Origin: Brasenia schreberi
Taxonomy: Eukaryota; Streptophyta; Magnoliopsida; Nymphaeales; Cabombaceae
Direction of reading: 5' to 3'
NCBI GenBank assembly: GCA_036023115.1
Contig: JAYKKT010000048.1
Coordinates: 9,028,501-9,092,500, forward strand
Length of the DNA stretch: 64,000 bases
The position numbers and the translations under genes are program-made. Positions 50,101 to 55,239 of this stretch are shown piece by piece. Under the pieces are notes generated by a model that had not been told where the DNA came from, searched no databases, and saw only the letters and a list, made by a program, of their open reading frames with translations. The first letter of the stretch is position 1. Every line of letters starts with the position of its first letter.

Positions 50101-52614
50101 TAGACAACAGTAAATGACCTAATCGACTATGCCAAATTCTTATTTCTTCTTCTGCAGTAGTGGTTGCTAATGCTCTTCTCTACATTGAACTCTGTTGTCC
50201 AGAAAGTATGTATAGCTCATTCCTTAGTTCATCATGTCCAAAGGTTCTTCTCGTGCTTATATCCTGAAACAGACAACCAGATGGTAAAAAAGTGACTGAG
50301 CAATTTAGATCTCTAATCAATGAACTCACTGAAAGTAGATTCTTTGGGAATATATATTGCTGAGTTAAGTGTAGGATTGTTTGCTTGAATTACTCCTTTT
50401 CCTTTTATTGGGATCAAAGAACCATTTGCCACCTTAATATACTGAGGTATAGATGTAACTTCATATGTTATAAAATAATACTTATCTTCAACCATATGAT
50501 CAGTAGCATCTGAATCTATTACCCAGAAAGTAGAACGTGCAGAATTTTTTAGAAGTAAGTTACCACTGATACTATAGGAGGACTTAATTCTATCTTAGAT
50601 GAAGAGGTTGAAGGTTGGTTGTGTAGTCTTGTTTTTATTTCTATAATTTGCTTCTTAAACTCCAACATTTCATCTATAGGATTTAGCTCAGTCTTCTTTT
50701 TATAGGTAATTGCCACATGACTGCCATAATCTTTATATTCTGTTGGATGTCCAATAATTTTCCAGCAATATTCATGTGTATGTCTCCTCTTTCCACAGTG
50801 AGTACACTGCAATTTATTCTTATCCTCATAATTCTGAAATTTTCTTCTTCCTCGACATTTGACTGAATCTATTCCTCTATGATAATTGATTTGTCTCCGA
50901 CTAGCAAATGCAGATTTCTTAGTTTGTATTTGATCACCTTTCTCTAAATTTCTTTGATCTTCTTCTCTAAAAAAAAAGAGAATATAATGTTTCTAATGAA
51001 GGAAGTTCTTCCCTCTTGAGAATATTTAGTTTGATTTATTCGTATTCGGGAGAAAATTCTCAAAGCATATCAAACACTTTTTGGATTTCACCATCTGTCG
51101 TTATCTCCTTTATACAATGACTGCATTTATTTTTCATAAGATATCTTTGTTCATTCCAAAGTTCTTTTAGTTCTCCGTAATACTCACTCATGGATATGGT
51201 TCCTTGACGACATCTTATCATCTTAATGATTTCATACTCTTTGGCTATGTTTCTTTGTCTTGTAAGATTCTTCGATCGTAGTTCAAATTTCTACAGTCGA
51301 TTCCATGTACACGAATGTTTTGCTAATAGAAGGATGCATAGATTGGATAAGCCATGAACTTACCAATGTATCATCCTTTAACCATTTTTCAAAATCGGTA
51401 TCATGTTCTTCATGTTATGGCTGATTATCTTTGATAATATGTAATTTTCCTCTAGCACGTAGGATAAGTTCTATCAATCTTGCCAATTCTCTATAGTTTT
51501 TTCTTTATAATCGAATACTCATAACTTGAAATGCCTCGATTTTTTTATCATGTCCATAAGCAGTAATCGGCAACTCTTCCTTCGTTCTTCCCTCCATCTT
51601 TCAAACCCTTTTTCTTGAATTTTTGTAAGTAGACGATCTGTGAAAATCTTTTTTTCAGATTTATCTCGTTTTTTATACAATAAAGTGATAGAGGTCTCAC
51701 GTAGATATCGGCTGAATCAACTCAAGAAATGCTCTCATACCATGTTTATAAATATCAAAAGGAATAAAATAAACAAAGTTGCAGAAATGGAGAAGATGGT
51801 AGGATTCGGTCGGCCACACTTGTGCAACCGCCCCTCGTCCTTTCTCTTTCTTTTCTTTCTCATTAACAGCAATAGGATTTACATTTCTTAAATACCTATC
51901 TAACAAAGTCTAAGAATTATTTGTCATTAATTAGGTTTATTTAAAGCTACTTTTAAAAACAAACTAAACTGTACATAACAAAAGGCTAAAGCAAATAAAC
52001 AAAAAAACACAATTGTGCGCAAATGACATATTCTGATGTGATTCTCGTGCCCCCAATCTCTTAACATAACACAATCAGCAATAGCTCACCTGTCTAGGGG
52101 GTCAGTTCACAAGTTGAAGGTCATGAGTTCAATAACCGGGGTGTGCATCTGGCTTCAGCCTCTCCTTTATGGAAAAAGGAAAAGGTCAATATAACATTAG
52201 ATAGAGTACAACGGTAACTAAGAATCCACGCAGACAACTGCAGTAATCATGGGTAATGGCTTGGTTTAGGTTCTTGTGCAACTCGTTAGCCTCATGTTTC
52301 TTCTCGTTTATTGTTTTCTCATTTTCTATATTGTTGCATTCATGTTCTTTCAGGCTGTTGATTACTTGAATGATAAGCGAAGTATCAGCTACATGATCGA
52401 TCCAACGCTCAAATCCTTCAAGAACAATGAGCTCGACGCCATCTGTGAGGTCATTCAGCAATGCATTCACCCAGACACAAAGCAAAGACCAACTATGAGG
52501 GATGTCGCCACAAAATTGAGGGAAGTCTTAGGGATTTCACCTGAAGCTGCAACGCCGAGGCTTTCTCCTCTTTGGTGGGCTGAACTCGAGATACTTTCCG
52601 TTGAAGCCAGTTAA
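2006..52614 (+). CDS. LRR receptor-like pseudokinase, MRH1/MDIS1-like (LRR-RLK VI-2), complete, 13 exons
   Basis: Join 2006-2111, 9629-9761, 10707-10778, 17765-17908, 17997-18113, 18447-18543, 19605-19674, 19781-20191, 36122-36312, 36398-36530, 36811-36968, 37049-37237, 52354-52614. Every border is GT-AG, phases are compatible, and the sum is 2082 nt, giving 693 aa, close to known MRH1-type proteins. Seen: signal peptide (1 to about 32), N-cap with Cys65 and Cys72, LRRs about 80-151, Pro/Ser-rich region about 275-325, TM helix about 335-358, kinase-like domain about 385-680. Kinase motifs are degenerate: no Gly-rich loop, Thr426 at the ATP-Lys position, HPN (527-529) for HRD, DFT (547-549) for DFG. 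This pattern is characteristic of the 'probable inactive' plant RLKs in this subfamily, which act at the plasma membrane in root-hair and pollen-tube signalling; the role here is inferred. No stop or frameshift was found, so I regard it as a functional gene despite TE-filled introns of 7.5, 7.0, 15.9 and 15.1 kb. Confidence 0.88.
2229..3600 (-). mobile_element. RTE-type LINE, 3' part (split by copia-1)
   Basis: The left edge is the characteristic (CAA)n / AACTAAGCC end, the minus-strand 3' tail of plant RTE LINEs. It then parallels the RTE at 57988-61954 base for base through the reverse transcriptase, including a minus-strand piece at 2583-2891 ([13 protein letters not shown], [19 protein letters not shown]). 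Many stops. It breaks at 3600, where copia-1 starts, and resumes at 9167. Confidence 0.85.
3601..3871 (-). repeat. Copia-1 3' LTR
   Basis: Plus-strand TGATATAAATTAG...TTTAACA, followed by CTCTCGCTCAAGTTGGGTG, the complement of the polypurine tract. Confidence 0.9.
3879..7877 (-). pseudogene. Copia-1 gag-pol polyprotein remnant
   Basis: Order on the minus strand: gag with zinc knuckle (7116-7877, [20 protein letters not shown]), GAG-pre-integrase (6442-7050), integrase in several frames (5936-6705), RT (4998-5351, [20 protein letters not shown]; 4212-4910, with YVDDIVV) and RNase H (3879-4240). The domain order int-RT-RH is Copia-type. Repeated frame changes and stops, plus a locally duplicated stretch (5770-5880, [14 protein letters not shown] twice), show that it is inactive. 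Confidence 0.88.
7878..8887 (-). other. Copia-1 leader and gag N-terminal remnant
   Basis: Between the PBS and recognisable gag. The part nearest gag is degenerate coding sequence; the 8195-8750 stretch has no recognisable domain and may be leader or an unrelated insertion. Confidence 0.4.
8900..9166 (-). repeat. Copia-1 5' LTR
   Basis: Nearly the same sequence as 3601-3871, with small indels. Directly preceded by GCTCTGATACCA, the minus-strand primer-binding site. Confidence 0.9.
9167..9496 (-). mobile_element. RTE-type LINE, continuation after copia-1 (5'-truncated)
   Basis: Continues the alignment to the 59-kb RTE from exactly where 3600 left off (region upstream of RT; a minus-strand piece with [12 protein letters not shown]). 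The match ends near 9496, so the insertion was 5'-truncated. It lies 133 bp before exon 2. Confidence 0.8.
9629..9761 (+). CDS. Exon 2: LRR N-terminal cap
   Basis: The acceptor AATTCCAG precedes GC-TTA-GCC. The exon reads [20 protein letters not shown], then [16 protein letters not shown], the standard plant LRRNT with paired cysteines. It ends in phase 2 (CT|) before GTAAGT, as is usual for 72-nt LRR exons. Confidence 0.9.
9762..10706 (+). other. Intron 2 (945 bp)
   Basis: No recognisable gene or mobile element. AT-rich spacer between exons 2 and 3. Confidence 0.6.
10707..10778 (+). CDS. Exon 3: single LRR (72 nt)
   Basis: Exactly 72 nt, one 24-residue LRR, between TTGCAG and GTAAGT. It reads [19 protein letters not shown], with the plant LxGxIPxxIGxL consensus slightly altered. 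Confidence 0.9.
10779..12556 (+). other. Intron 3, part before element A
   Basis: About 1.8 kb of non-coding intron. A 132-codon open frame at 12057-12455 has no homology I recognise and no codon character of a gene. Intron resumes at 17619-17764 after the element. Confidence 0.5.
12562..12864 (+). repeat. Element A 5' LTR
   Basis: 303 bp, TGTTGAGAAT...TTTCAACA. Contains a TATA-like TTATATAAGGG (around 12684-12695) that could act as the LTR promoter, and a GA-rich tract. Confidence 0.9.
13254..13350 (-). pseudogene. SMC1-like (cohesin) coding fragment carried in element A
   Basis: The minus strand reads [18 protein letters not shown], then [10 protein letters not shown], which I recognise as the coiled-coil segment preceding the C-terminal lobe of plant SMC1 cohesin subunits. 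Only about 33 residues are present, antisense to element A. Both sides lose homology. Recognition rests on memory of the family; a BLASTP would settle it. Confidence 0.5.
13628..14093 (+). pseudogene. ATP-dependent 6-phosphofructokinase (PFK) fragment carried in element A
   Basis: Begins [14 protein letters not shown] (fructose-6-P/Mg site region), shifts frame near 13700 to [17 protein letters not shown], then [26 protein letters not shown] and an in-frame TAG at 13938, and continues [15 protein letters not shown] to YIDPTYMIR. About ten residues between SAYVE and LMERSSG are missing. PFK catalyses the committed glycolytic step; this copy cannot. No intron is seen within the fragment, consistent with capture from mRNA. 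Homology stops abruptly after YMIR. Confidence 0.85.
14610..15030 (+). pseudogene. Pentatricopeptide-repeat (PPR, PLS-type) fragment carried in element A
   Basis: Reads PTPDCVSW, then [40 protein letters not shown], and after a frameshift [14 protein letters not shown] with a degenerate WNTMI. These are diagnostic PLS-class PPR repeat signatures. It has two or more frame changes and no start or end. Confidence 0.8.
15100..15389 (+). pseudogene. Unidentified coding-like fragment in element A
   Basis: A degenerate frame reads [12 protein letters not shown], then [20 protein letters not shown], broken by several stops. It resumes after the nested hAT at 16237. It looks protein-derived (acidic/basic helical composition), but I do not recognise the family. 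Confidence 0.35.
15390..16228 (-). mobile_element. Mini-hAT: 839-bp non-autonomous element with CGTATCG ends
   Basis: A perfect 8-bp TSD GTTACGAG (15382-15389 and 16229-16236) flanks imperfect TIRs (CAATGTTATC / reverse complement TAGTGTTGTC). Both ends carry clustered CGTATCG/CGATACG words as in the full hAT copies. The interior does not match the hAT transposase. Strand is nominal. Confidence 0.85.
16237..17308 (+). repeat. Element A 3' module shared with element B
   Basis: 16455-16600 has imperfect repeats around GCAGCCA.GAAGCTGCTGAA. From about 16745 to 17308 the sequence matches 22975-23500 plus 27110-27165 of element B, up to the PPT. Non-coding; the family's common 3' region. Confidence 0.75.
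17309..17613 (+). repeat. Element A 3' LTR
   Basis: About 95% like the 5' LTR by eye. Its first dinucleotide is mutated from TG to TA; ends CCAACA before TSD GAAAT. Confidence 0.9.
17765..17908 (+). CDS. Exon 4: two fused LRRs (144 nt)
   Basis: Exactly 2 x 72 nt, so two LRRs sit in one exon with no intron between them: [20 protein letters not shown], then [15 protein letters not shown]. The acceptor is TTTTCACAG and the donor GTAAGT. The exon lies only 152 bp after the right LTR of element A. Confidence 0.9.
17997..18113 (+). CDS. Exon 5: end of LRR region
   Basis: Follows an 88-bp intron. Reads [14 protein letters not shown], then a linker ending KLRMR. In phase with exons 4 and 6. Confidence 0.82.
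18447..18543 (+). CDS. Exon 6: juxta-LRR linker
   Basis: Encodes [19 protein letters not shown] and ends in phase 0 at GTAGGT. The sequence is not a recognised domain; it is placed by splice signals and by frame agreement with both neighbours. Confidence 0.68.
18544..19604 (+). other. Intron 6 (1061 bp)
   Basis: No gene or element recognised. Around 18600-18860 there are repeated GGATCCG/AGATC-type words that may be a short old repeat. Confidence 0.5.
19605..19674 (+). CDS. Exon 7: linker
   Basis: The acceptor TTTCTCAG at 19604 was preferred over the AG at 19621, because only the former keeps the frame open with exon 6. Reads [19 protein letters not shown] and donates at GTAAGT. Confidence 0.65.
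19781..20191 (+). CDS. Exon 8: Pro/Ser-rich ectodomain stalk, TM helix, juxtamembrane
   Basis: 411 nt. A basic stretch ([10 protein letters not shown]) is followed by a Ser/Pro-rich low-complexity stalk, then a transmembrane segment [20 protein letters not shown] and a cytoplasmic juxtamembrane segment containing [17 protein letters not shown]. That juxtamembrane piece is typical of the MRH1-type family. The donor is followed by the largest intron (15.9 kb). Confidence 0.88.
20396..20769 (-). mobile_element. RTE LINE 3' fragment (cut by copia-2)
   Basis: Matches the 3' end of the RTE at 57988 onward (ATGGATTCTTTGTTTCCA, TTAGATCATTCTTTATT, and onward to TGTACCTGTTGATGATTAA), then stops exactly at the copia-2 LTR. 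Confidence 0.75.
20770..21242 (-). repeat. Copia-2 3' LTR (complete)
   Basis: TGTAAATAAATG...TTTAACA. Contains an internal short duplication: the words AAAAAATGCAACAAGAGTCAAG and GCGAGAG occur twice (20880-20960). Confidence 0.85.
21268..21570 (+). repeat. Element B 5' LTR
   Basis: TGTTGAAGAATATG...CTCCAACA. Contains CTTATATAAGGGC, a TATA-like box followed by a GA-rich tract, and is followed at once by the PBS. Confidence 0.9.
22055..22630 (+). pseudogene. Mitochondrial single-stranded DNA-binding protein (mtSSB/OB-fold) copy carried in element B
   Basis: Reads [52 protein letters not shown], then after a frame change [36 protein letters not shown] and [20 protein letters not shown]. This is the SSB OB fold of plant mitochondrial SSB, which coats ssDNA in mitochondrial replication and repair. 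A 138-bp (46-codon) stretch is duplicated in tandem and in frame (22073-22210, 22211-22348). One stop and one frame change; no introns, as for an mRNA-derived capture. Confidence 0.82.
22690..22880 (+). repeat. Imperfect short tandem repeats in element B
   Basis: Four degenerate units built on GTGTT(C/T)GATGAAATGTT(C)AAGAG, separated by about 40-50 bp, downstream of the mtSSB cargo. Confidence 0.6.
23567..26953 (-). mobile_element. hAT-1: BED-finger hAT DNA transposon, 3,387 bp
   Basis: Perfect 8-bp TSD CTTGAGAT (23559-23566, 26954-26961) and perfect 10-bp TIRs CAGTGTTGTC/GACAACACTG. Dense CGTATCG/CGATACG arrays lie at 23580-23640 and about 26790-26945. The minus strand encodes a decayed transposase. 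It is inserted in the 3' module of element B. Confidence 0.95.
23888..26386 (-). pseudogene. hAT-1 transposase remnant
   Basis: From its Met at 26386: [14 protein letters not shown], then a BED zinc finger ([20 protein letters not shown]). Next a DUF659-like core with [20 protein letters not shown] and [13 protein letters not shown], a central helical region (24550-25413), the hATC dimerisation segment (24266-24514, [20 protein letters not shown]) and a separate acidic C-terminal exon (23888-24178). Stops at about 25866 and 25622, among others, show that it is inactive. Introns are likely between the 24180-24266 and 24490-24550 blocks. Confidence 0.88.
27166..27480 (+). repeat. Element B 3' LTR
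   Basis: Near copy of 21268-21570; ends TTTTTCAACA, then TSD TATAT. Confidence 0.9.
27486..31390 (-). pseudogene. Copia-2 gag-pol remnant
   Basis: Minus strand: gag (30676-31023, [20 protein letters not shown]; 30268-30663 knuckle-like), GAG-pre-integrase (29814-30143, [13 protein letters not shown]), integrase (29207-29677, [20 protein letters not shown]), RT (28359-28553, [20 protein letters not shown]; 27780-28322 with [10 protein letters not shown]) and RNase H (27486-27846 with CHFVREVF). Internal stops and frameshifts throughout. Confidence 0.88.
31507..31752 (-). repeat. Copia-2 5' LTR (truncated)
   Basis: Matches the first half of 20770-21242 without the internal short duplication; it ends at GGGAGGG, where an unrelated GACACCG-rich repeat begins. 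Confidence 0.85.
31753..32000. repeat. GACACCG-rich repeat fragment
   Basis: Begins with GACACCGACACCGTGTTGG and GTGCGGCAT, then a TTAAATA-rich stretch and TTCTGC(T/C)AT(T/C)TATGGT. These landmarks recur in the same order at 60470-60570, so this is one repeat family. Confidence 0.5.
32001..34430. other. AT-rich repeated intron sequence (intron 8)
   Basis: No gene recognised. 32010-32120 resembles 33265-33395 (GCTCAAAAT.TGAAGAGAAC, CTAGTAGGTGTC/CTACTAGGTGTC, CAAAAAGAAACC), so an older repeat is present twice. 33021-33176 is a tandem pair of about 78 bp (ATTTACCAACGTTATTCATA). The rest is very AT-rich. Confidence 0.5.
34437..34611 (-). pseudogene. Relic terminal exon of an unidentified gene
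   Basis: The minus strand has a good acceptor (GATCATGTGTGCAG) followed by an open frame [40 protein letters not shown], and a stop at 34437. Composition and pattern (strand-helix-strand, then QRLLICRE) look like the last exon of a real protein, possibly of a Rossmann-like fold, but I cannot name the family. It is alone in intron 8, between repeats, in antisense. Confidence 0.45.
34965..35780 (-). mobile_element. RTE LINE fragment (internal to 5' part)
   Basis: Matches the 59-kb RTE from GATGTGCGTCAATGGGATACC onward, through TAGATCAATAAACACCATGT to the endonuclease end (TAGGACCAGCTTCCTTACC), with large deletions. It could be the far half of the same LINE insertion as 20396-20769. Confidence 0.75.
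35781..36121 (+). other. End of intron 8
   Basis: Ordinary intron sequence up to the acceptor TTATGTATCAG; nothing else seen. Confidence 0.6.
36122..36312 (+). CDS. Exon 9: kinase-like N-lobe
   Basis: Reads [20 protein letters not shown], then [13 protein letters not shown]. The lysine of the VAIK motif is replaced by Thr426 and the Gly-rich loop is absent, as expected for this inactive-kinase family. Confidence 0.9.
36398..36530 (+). CDS. Exon 10: kinase-like alphaC to hinge
   Basis: Reads [16 protein letters not shown], then [17 protein letters not shown], the conserved plant RLK N-lobe/hinge signature. Introns on either side are short (85 and 280 bp). Confidence 0.92.
36811..36968 (+). 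CDS. Exon 11: catalytic-loop equivalent (HPN)
   Basis: Reads [20 protein letters not shown], then [18 protein letters not shown] is replaced by HPN and the catalytic Asp is missing. Confidence 0.92.
37049..37237 (+). CDS. Exon 12: activation-segment equivalent
   Basis: Begins [12 protein letters not shown] (DFT instead of DFG), continues through an Asp-rich insertion (GDDDDVDR), then [20 protein letters not shown]. The donor TGG|GTAATG is followed by a 15.1-kb intron. Confidence 0.9.
37529..37965 (-). mobile_element. RTE LINE 3' fragments with head-to-head ends
   Basis: An inverted pair of RTE 3' tails (CAACAACTAAGCCT and AGGCTTAGTTGCTGTTG) is separated by about 12 bp. A further RTE 3' fragment follows (ACAACCAAGCCTTGTCCCA through CATCTTCATTTGTG to about 37965). 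Confidence 0.65.
37966..38531 (+). other. Intron 12, spacer before copia-3
   Basis: No gene recognised; mildly repetitive. A lone CAGTGTTGTCTG word at about 38134 resembles a hAT-family end, but no CGTATCG array or second end accompanies it. Confidence 0.45.
38532..38844 (-). repeat. Copia-3 3' LTR
   Basis: TGTGCATAAATATC...TCTTAACA, then CTCCCCCTCAAGTTGGGTG (complement of PPT). Confidence 0.9.
38880..40640 (-). pseudogene. Copia-3 RT-RNase H remnant
   Basis: RT: 39994-40221 ([20 protein letters not shown]), 39595-39807 ([11 protein letters not shown]), 39429-39713. RNase H: 39159-39410 ([20 protein letters not shown]). Multiple frames and stops. Confidence 0.85.
40661..41007 (-). repeat. 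Copia-4 3' LTR
   Basis: TGTTGAAATTAATC...GATCTTCAACA, 347 bp, followed by CGCCCCCTCAAGTTG (complement of PPT). Confidence 0.9.
41201..45240 (-). pseudogene. Copia-4 gag-pol remnant (best preserved polyprotein)
   Basis: Minus strand: gag 44864-45240, knuckle 44028-44471 ([20 protein letters not shown], with one Cys replaced by Phe), integrase 43273-43665 ([29 protein letters not shown]) and 42899-43216, RT 41993-42505 ([20 protein letters not shown]) with VYVDDI near 41970, RNase H 41201-41848 ([20 protein letters not shown]). Fewer breaks than the other copies, but still several stops. Confidence 0.9.
45591..45869 (-). repeat. Copia-4 5' LTR (internally deleted)
   Basis: Same ends as 40661-41007 but 279 bp. 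The missing piece corresponds to about 40805-40875 of the other LTR. Confidence 0.9.
46177..49494 (-). mobile_element. hAT-2: BED-finger hAT DNA transposon, 3,318 bp
   Basis: TIRs TAGTATTGTC / GATAACACTG; 8-bp TSD GTTTTAGG / GTTTCAGG (46169-46176, 49495-49502; one mismatch). CGTATCG/CGATACG arrays at 46190-46250 and 49370-49480. Over 90% like hAT-1 by eye across the transposase. Inserted in the copia-3 integrase region. Confidence 0.93.
46500..48978 (-). pseudogene. hAT-2 transposase remnant
   Basis: Same exon layout as hAT-1: BED finger 48706-48978 ([19 protein letters not shown]; one finger Cys changed, CLFYEKV), middle region 47038-48467 including [20 protein letters not shown], hATC region about 46860-47040, acidic C-terminal exon 46521-46703. 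The stop at 25866 of hAT-1 is absent here (reads QSGIR), but other stops exist. Confidence 0.87.
49503..51640 (-). pseudogene. Copia-3 gag-integrase remnant
   Basis: Integrase 49590-49955 ([29 protein letters not shown]), GAG-pre-integrase 49862-50107, gag knuckle 50549-50812 ([20 protein letters not shown]), decayed gag to about 51600. The integrase end lies on the other side of hAT-2, at 45875-46176. Confidence 0.85.
51743..52066 (-). repeat. Copia-3 5' LTR
   Basis: TGTTTATAAATATC...TCTTAACA, matching 38532-38844 with small indels. It ends 287 bp before exon 13. Confidence 0.9.
52073..52190 (+). repeat. tRNA-derived SINE in intron 12
   Basis: tRNA-like head (TAGCTCACCTGTCTAGGG; B-box-like GGTCATGAGTTCAATAACC) and body CTGGCTTCAGCCTCTCC. 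The same order of blocks occurs at 56742-56840, so these are two copies of one SINE family. Confidence 0.6.
52354..52614 (+). CDS. Exon 13: kinase-like C-lobe, stop codon
   Basis: The acceptor TTCTTTCAG precedes [20 protein letters not shown]; the exon continues through [15 protein letters not shown] and ends [19 protein letters not shown]. Phase-0 joining to exon 12 restores LINW-AVDYLND, the expected family junction, despite the copia-3 nest in between. Confidence 0.9.
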   Translation, partial: AVDYLNDKRSISYMIDPTLKSFKNNELDAICEVIQQCIHPDTKQRPTMRDVATKLREVLGISPEAATPRLSPLWWAELEILSVEAS

Positions 52615-53123
52615 CTGAACGGTGCTTAATCACAACAGTGGATCACCTCCTGTAAGCCTCTCCACTGCTTGTACAATCTGTATTCTTTGATCATCTATAT
52701 ACCATTTTTCCCTCTTTAATTCGCTTATATTAGCAGTAACCCTTTCCTCCATCTTGAATCTCCATTGCTTTGTCCTTGATTCATCCTATTTTGTTTATAA
52801 TTCTTTTAACAAACAAATATTGATAAAGGGTGCATCTCTCTCATACGAAAGTGTTCAAAGATTGGGAAGAAAAGGGCAAAGTGTGACCTCAATATGTTTC
52901 CCTGTTTGTAATGAATTTTCTTTCCTTTTGTATCTGTTCTTGTAATGTTTCAAGCTATGGACCTGTGTAAAGAATGATGGATCTTATAGAGCATTTTGTT
53001 GGAGGCTATTGAAAATTACTGTATAATATGCTCCACCAATTGTGTTTCATTTATCTGTGTATGGGTCACAAGGCTGCAATTGAGCAGTTCACTCTTGTAT
53101 CTTGCAATCAGATATCAAATGAC

Positions 53124-53126
<3 letters not shown>
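52615..53126 (+). other. 3' flank / probable 3' UTR of the pseudokinase gene
   Basis: Directly follows the stop codon. Non-coding; no mobile element. A defined poly(A) site cannot be placed. Confidence 0.5.
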
Positions 53127-53158
<32 letters not shown>

Positions 53159-53159
53159 A

Positions 53160-53227
<68 letters not shown>
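53127..53227. repeat. (CT)n-(TA)n compound microsatellite
   Basis: About 29 bp of CT followed by about 67 bp of nearly pure TA. Ambiguous assembly length is likely here. Confidence 0.95.
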
Positions 53228-53231
<4 letters not shown>

Positions 53232-53739
53232 GTCTTAAGTGTTTGGTGTGTAATCTAGCACAAACATCTCCATCTTTCGATTTTTGAAATTGACAATAGA
53301 GATTTGAATCACTTTACATGCACCCATAAATACAATGGTACATTTGATTTGAATATCCATCGTCAAAGATCGGACTGCAGGTATGTTTGTGCAAGATTAT
53401 GGATCAAACACTATTATGCAATTTAGACTCTTGTATACATAAGCACGGTGCTCAATTTTACATTATTCCACCGATCCAACTACTAGTCGTATCTTTCACT
53501 ACCTTCTACTACAAAACTACTCTTCACCCATTAAAACCGTTGACGTCAATACCAAAATCACTTAGAAGCTTAAATATTTATATATAGGTGGTTTGTATTT
53601 TTTAGGTGTTTTGGTAGTGACGATGGTGGTTTTGATGGACAAAAAATGCTTTTGAAGATTTGAGGAGTAGCAAATGGTGGTGGAGGGAGGTGACCACTGG
53701 TTGAATTGGTGGAATCATGGAAACGGCTGATTGAGCATG

Positions 53740-53745
53740 AACCTC

Positions 53746-53789
<44 letters not shown>

Positions 53790-53790
53790 T
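53740..53790. repeat. (AT)n-(AG)n microsatellite
   Basis: TATATA run followed by AGAGAG run. Confidence 0.9.
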
Positions 53791-54139
53791 GTTAAAGGCA
53801 ACTTTTTGCCGAGACCTCGTGGTGGGGGTATCATCTTGACATATGGAGGAACCATATTAAAAGAATAAAAAGGAATTGCAAGAACGGACGATTCAATCGA
53901 TTTGACCGGATACATCTACGTACGGTGGCTTAAATTATCACTCCCTCCTAAATGACCACTCATAAGCTTGGCTTCCTCGTTTTATCTTTTATGGTGCCAA
54001 CTTTCTCTTTCATCATGGACGTAGTGTTAAACCAGTTCAATGAAGAAAAAGTAATGTTTTTACGAACTTTTCGGCGAGGACCTTACTTGATAAGCTCAAA
54101 TTCAGTGTGTACCCCAACCTGCTTGTACATAAACAAAAC

Positions 54140-54540
54140 CCCTTGGTTAGAGGTGGACGGTTTGGACCTGGCAGGTTCAACTGGATATCAACCGGCCCTT
54201 GAACCAAGCGGTAGGGACCGCAACAGCGGAACTGCGAGCCCTGTGATTCAGTTCGGGTTCTACTTATGGGGAACCAAATTGGACCTACAACCATTTGTTT
54301 TTGTTCTGGATTCAAAAGCCCAGATTTGTTGTGGAAAATTTCAAATAAAACTAGAACCAAACTGGATCAAACCCGGATCAGGAAGGGGTTAATTCGATTT
54401 GCTTCCAGGATTTTTGGTGGAACCAGAACCATCTGCATGGAACAAGCGGTCACGGTTTACCCGGAACTGTCTAGGCCTACCTTGTCTCAATACAAATTTA
54501 GGCCCATTTAGAAGCAAGTTTTGGGTTGAGTACCCCCTCT
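54140..54540. repeat. GGTTC/GAACC-rich non-autonomous repeat
   Basis: Dense words such as GGTTC, GAACCA and CCGG on both strands, starting near AGAGGTGGACGGTTTGG. Resembles short plant DNA-transposon derivatives with sub-terminal repeats. No TSD confirmed. A second, similar stretch is at 55240-55680. Confidence 0.4.
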
Positions 54541-54662
54541 AACCCACTTCAAAAGTTTCCAACTTGTTATCACGTCACGATCACGTTATCCTATATTTAA
54601 TTTTATACTTAAATATTAATTATTGTTTAATTTAAACATTAATGAATATTACACATTACCAC

Positions 54663-54808
54663 AAAAGTGTTGGAAAGAAACAACAAAGAATGATCTAGCT
54701 TATTGTGAGTTAATTGCTAACATGGCACATGATAGGACTATGTGGAAACAAAGAATTCATGTAGCCAACCCCGTCTAGTATGGGAAAAGACTTAGTTGTT
54801 GTTGTATT
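54663..54808 (+). mobile_element. RTE LINE 3' end, plus orientation
   Basis: Reverse complement of the RTE 3' terminus: AAAGAAACAACAAAGAATGATC to GGGAAAAGACTTAGTTGTTG, ending in a GTT repeat tail. Strongly 5'-truncated. Confidence 0.75.
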
Positions 54809-55239
54809 AATGAATATTACATATTCTTTAATATTACTCATTATTGTATGTTAAATTTAATAATAATAATAAGTTGAACTAAAACTTTAAACTAATATTT
54901 ACTATATATTATTTAAATCCGTAACTTATTCTTATTAATGAATATTAAGATTTTCATTTAATATTTAAAATAGTATTTTAAACATTATTTAATGTATATT
55001 AAAATTCTAATTTAATATTAAATACTAAAGTTGTATTTAATAATGAGTTAAGAGCCACGTCGCCTCGGTCAGGTGAATTTGTCCTCCACACATCTTAAAG
55101 TGATACCATTAGTGCATTTAGACTAATCTTATAGATGGTAGAAACCACGTGATATTGCAACGATATTTTAAAACCAAAGGAACTAAATTGAAAAATACTT
55201 AAACCTAAAGATACTTTTCTTGAGATTTCCTGTGCATAC
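54809..55239. other. AT-rich intergenic spacer
   Basis: Very AT-rich (TTTAATATT repeated words); no feature recognised. Confidence 0.5.

Larger units (their letters stand above)
38532..52066 (-). mobile_element. Copia-3: Ty1/copia retrotransposon hosting copia-4 and hAT-2
   Basis: LTRs 38532-38844 and 51743-52066, perfect TSD TAACA (38527-38531, 52067-52071), PBS at 51731-51742 (one mismatch), purine tract beside 38844. Copia-4 (40661-45869) and hAT-2 (46177-49494) are inserted in it; the remaining parts rejoin to about 5 kb of element. It fills most of intron 12. Confidence 0.93.

Noticed and set aside
52073..52190. Candidate functional tRNA gene
   Set aside because: tRNA-like boxes only; no cloverleaf or anticodon stem can be formed, and a second copy exists with the same non-tRNA body, so it is a SINE.
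53028..53238. Open frames ending in SLSLSLS and YIYIYIY
   Set aside because: Pure translation of the CT and TA microsatellites.
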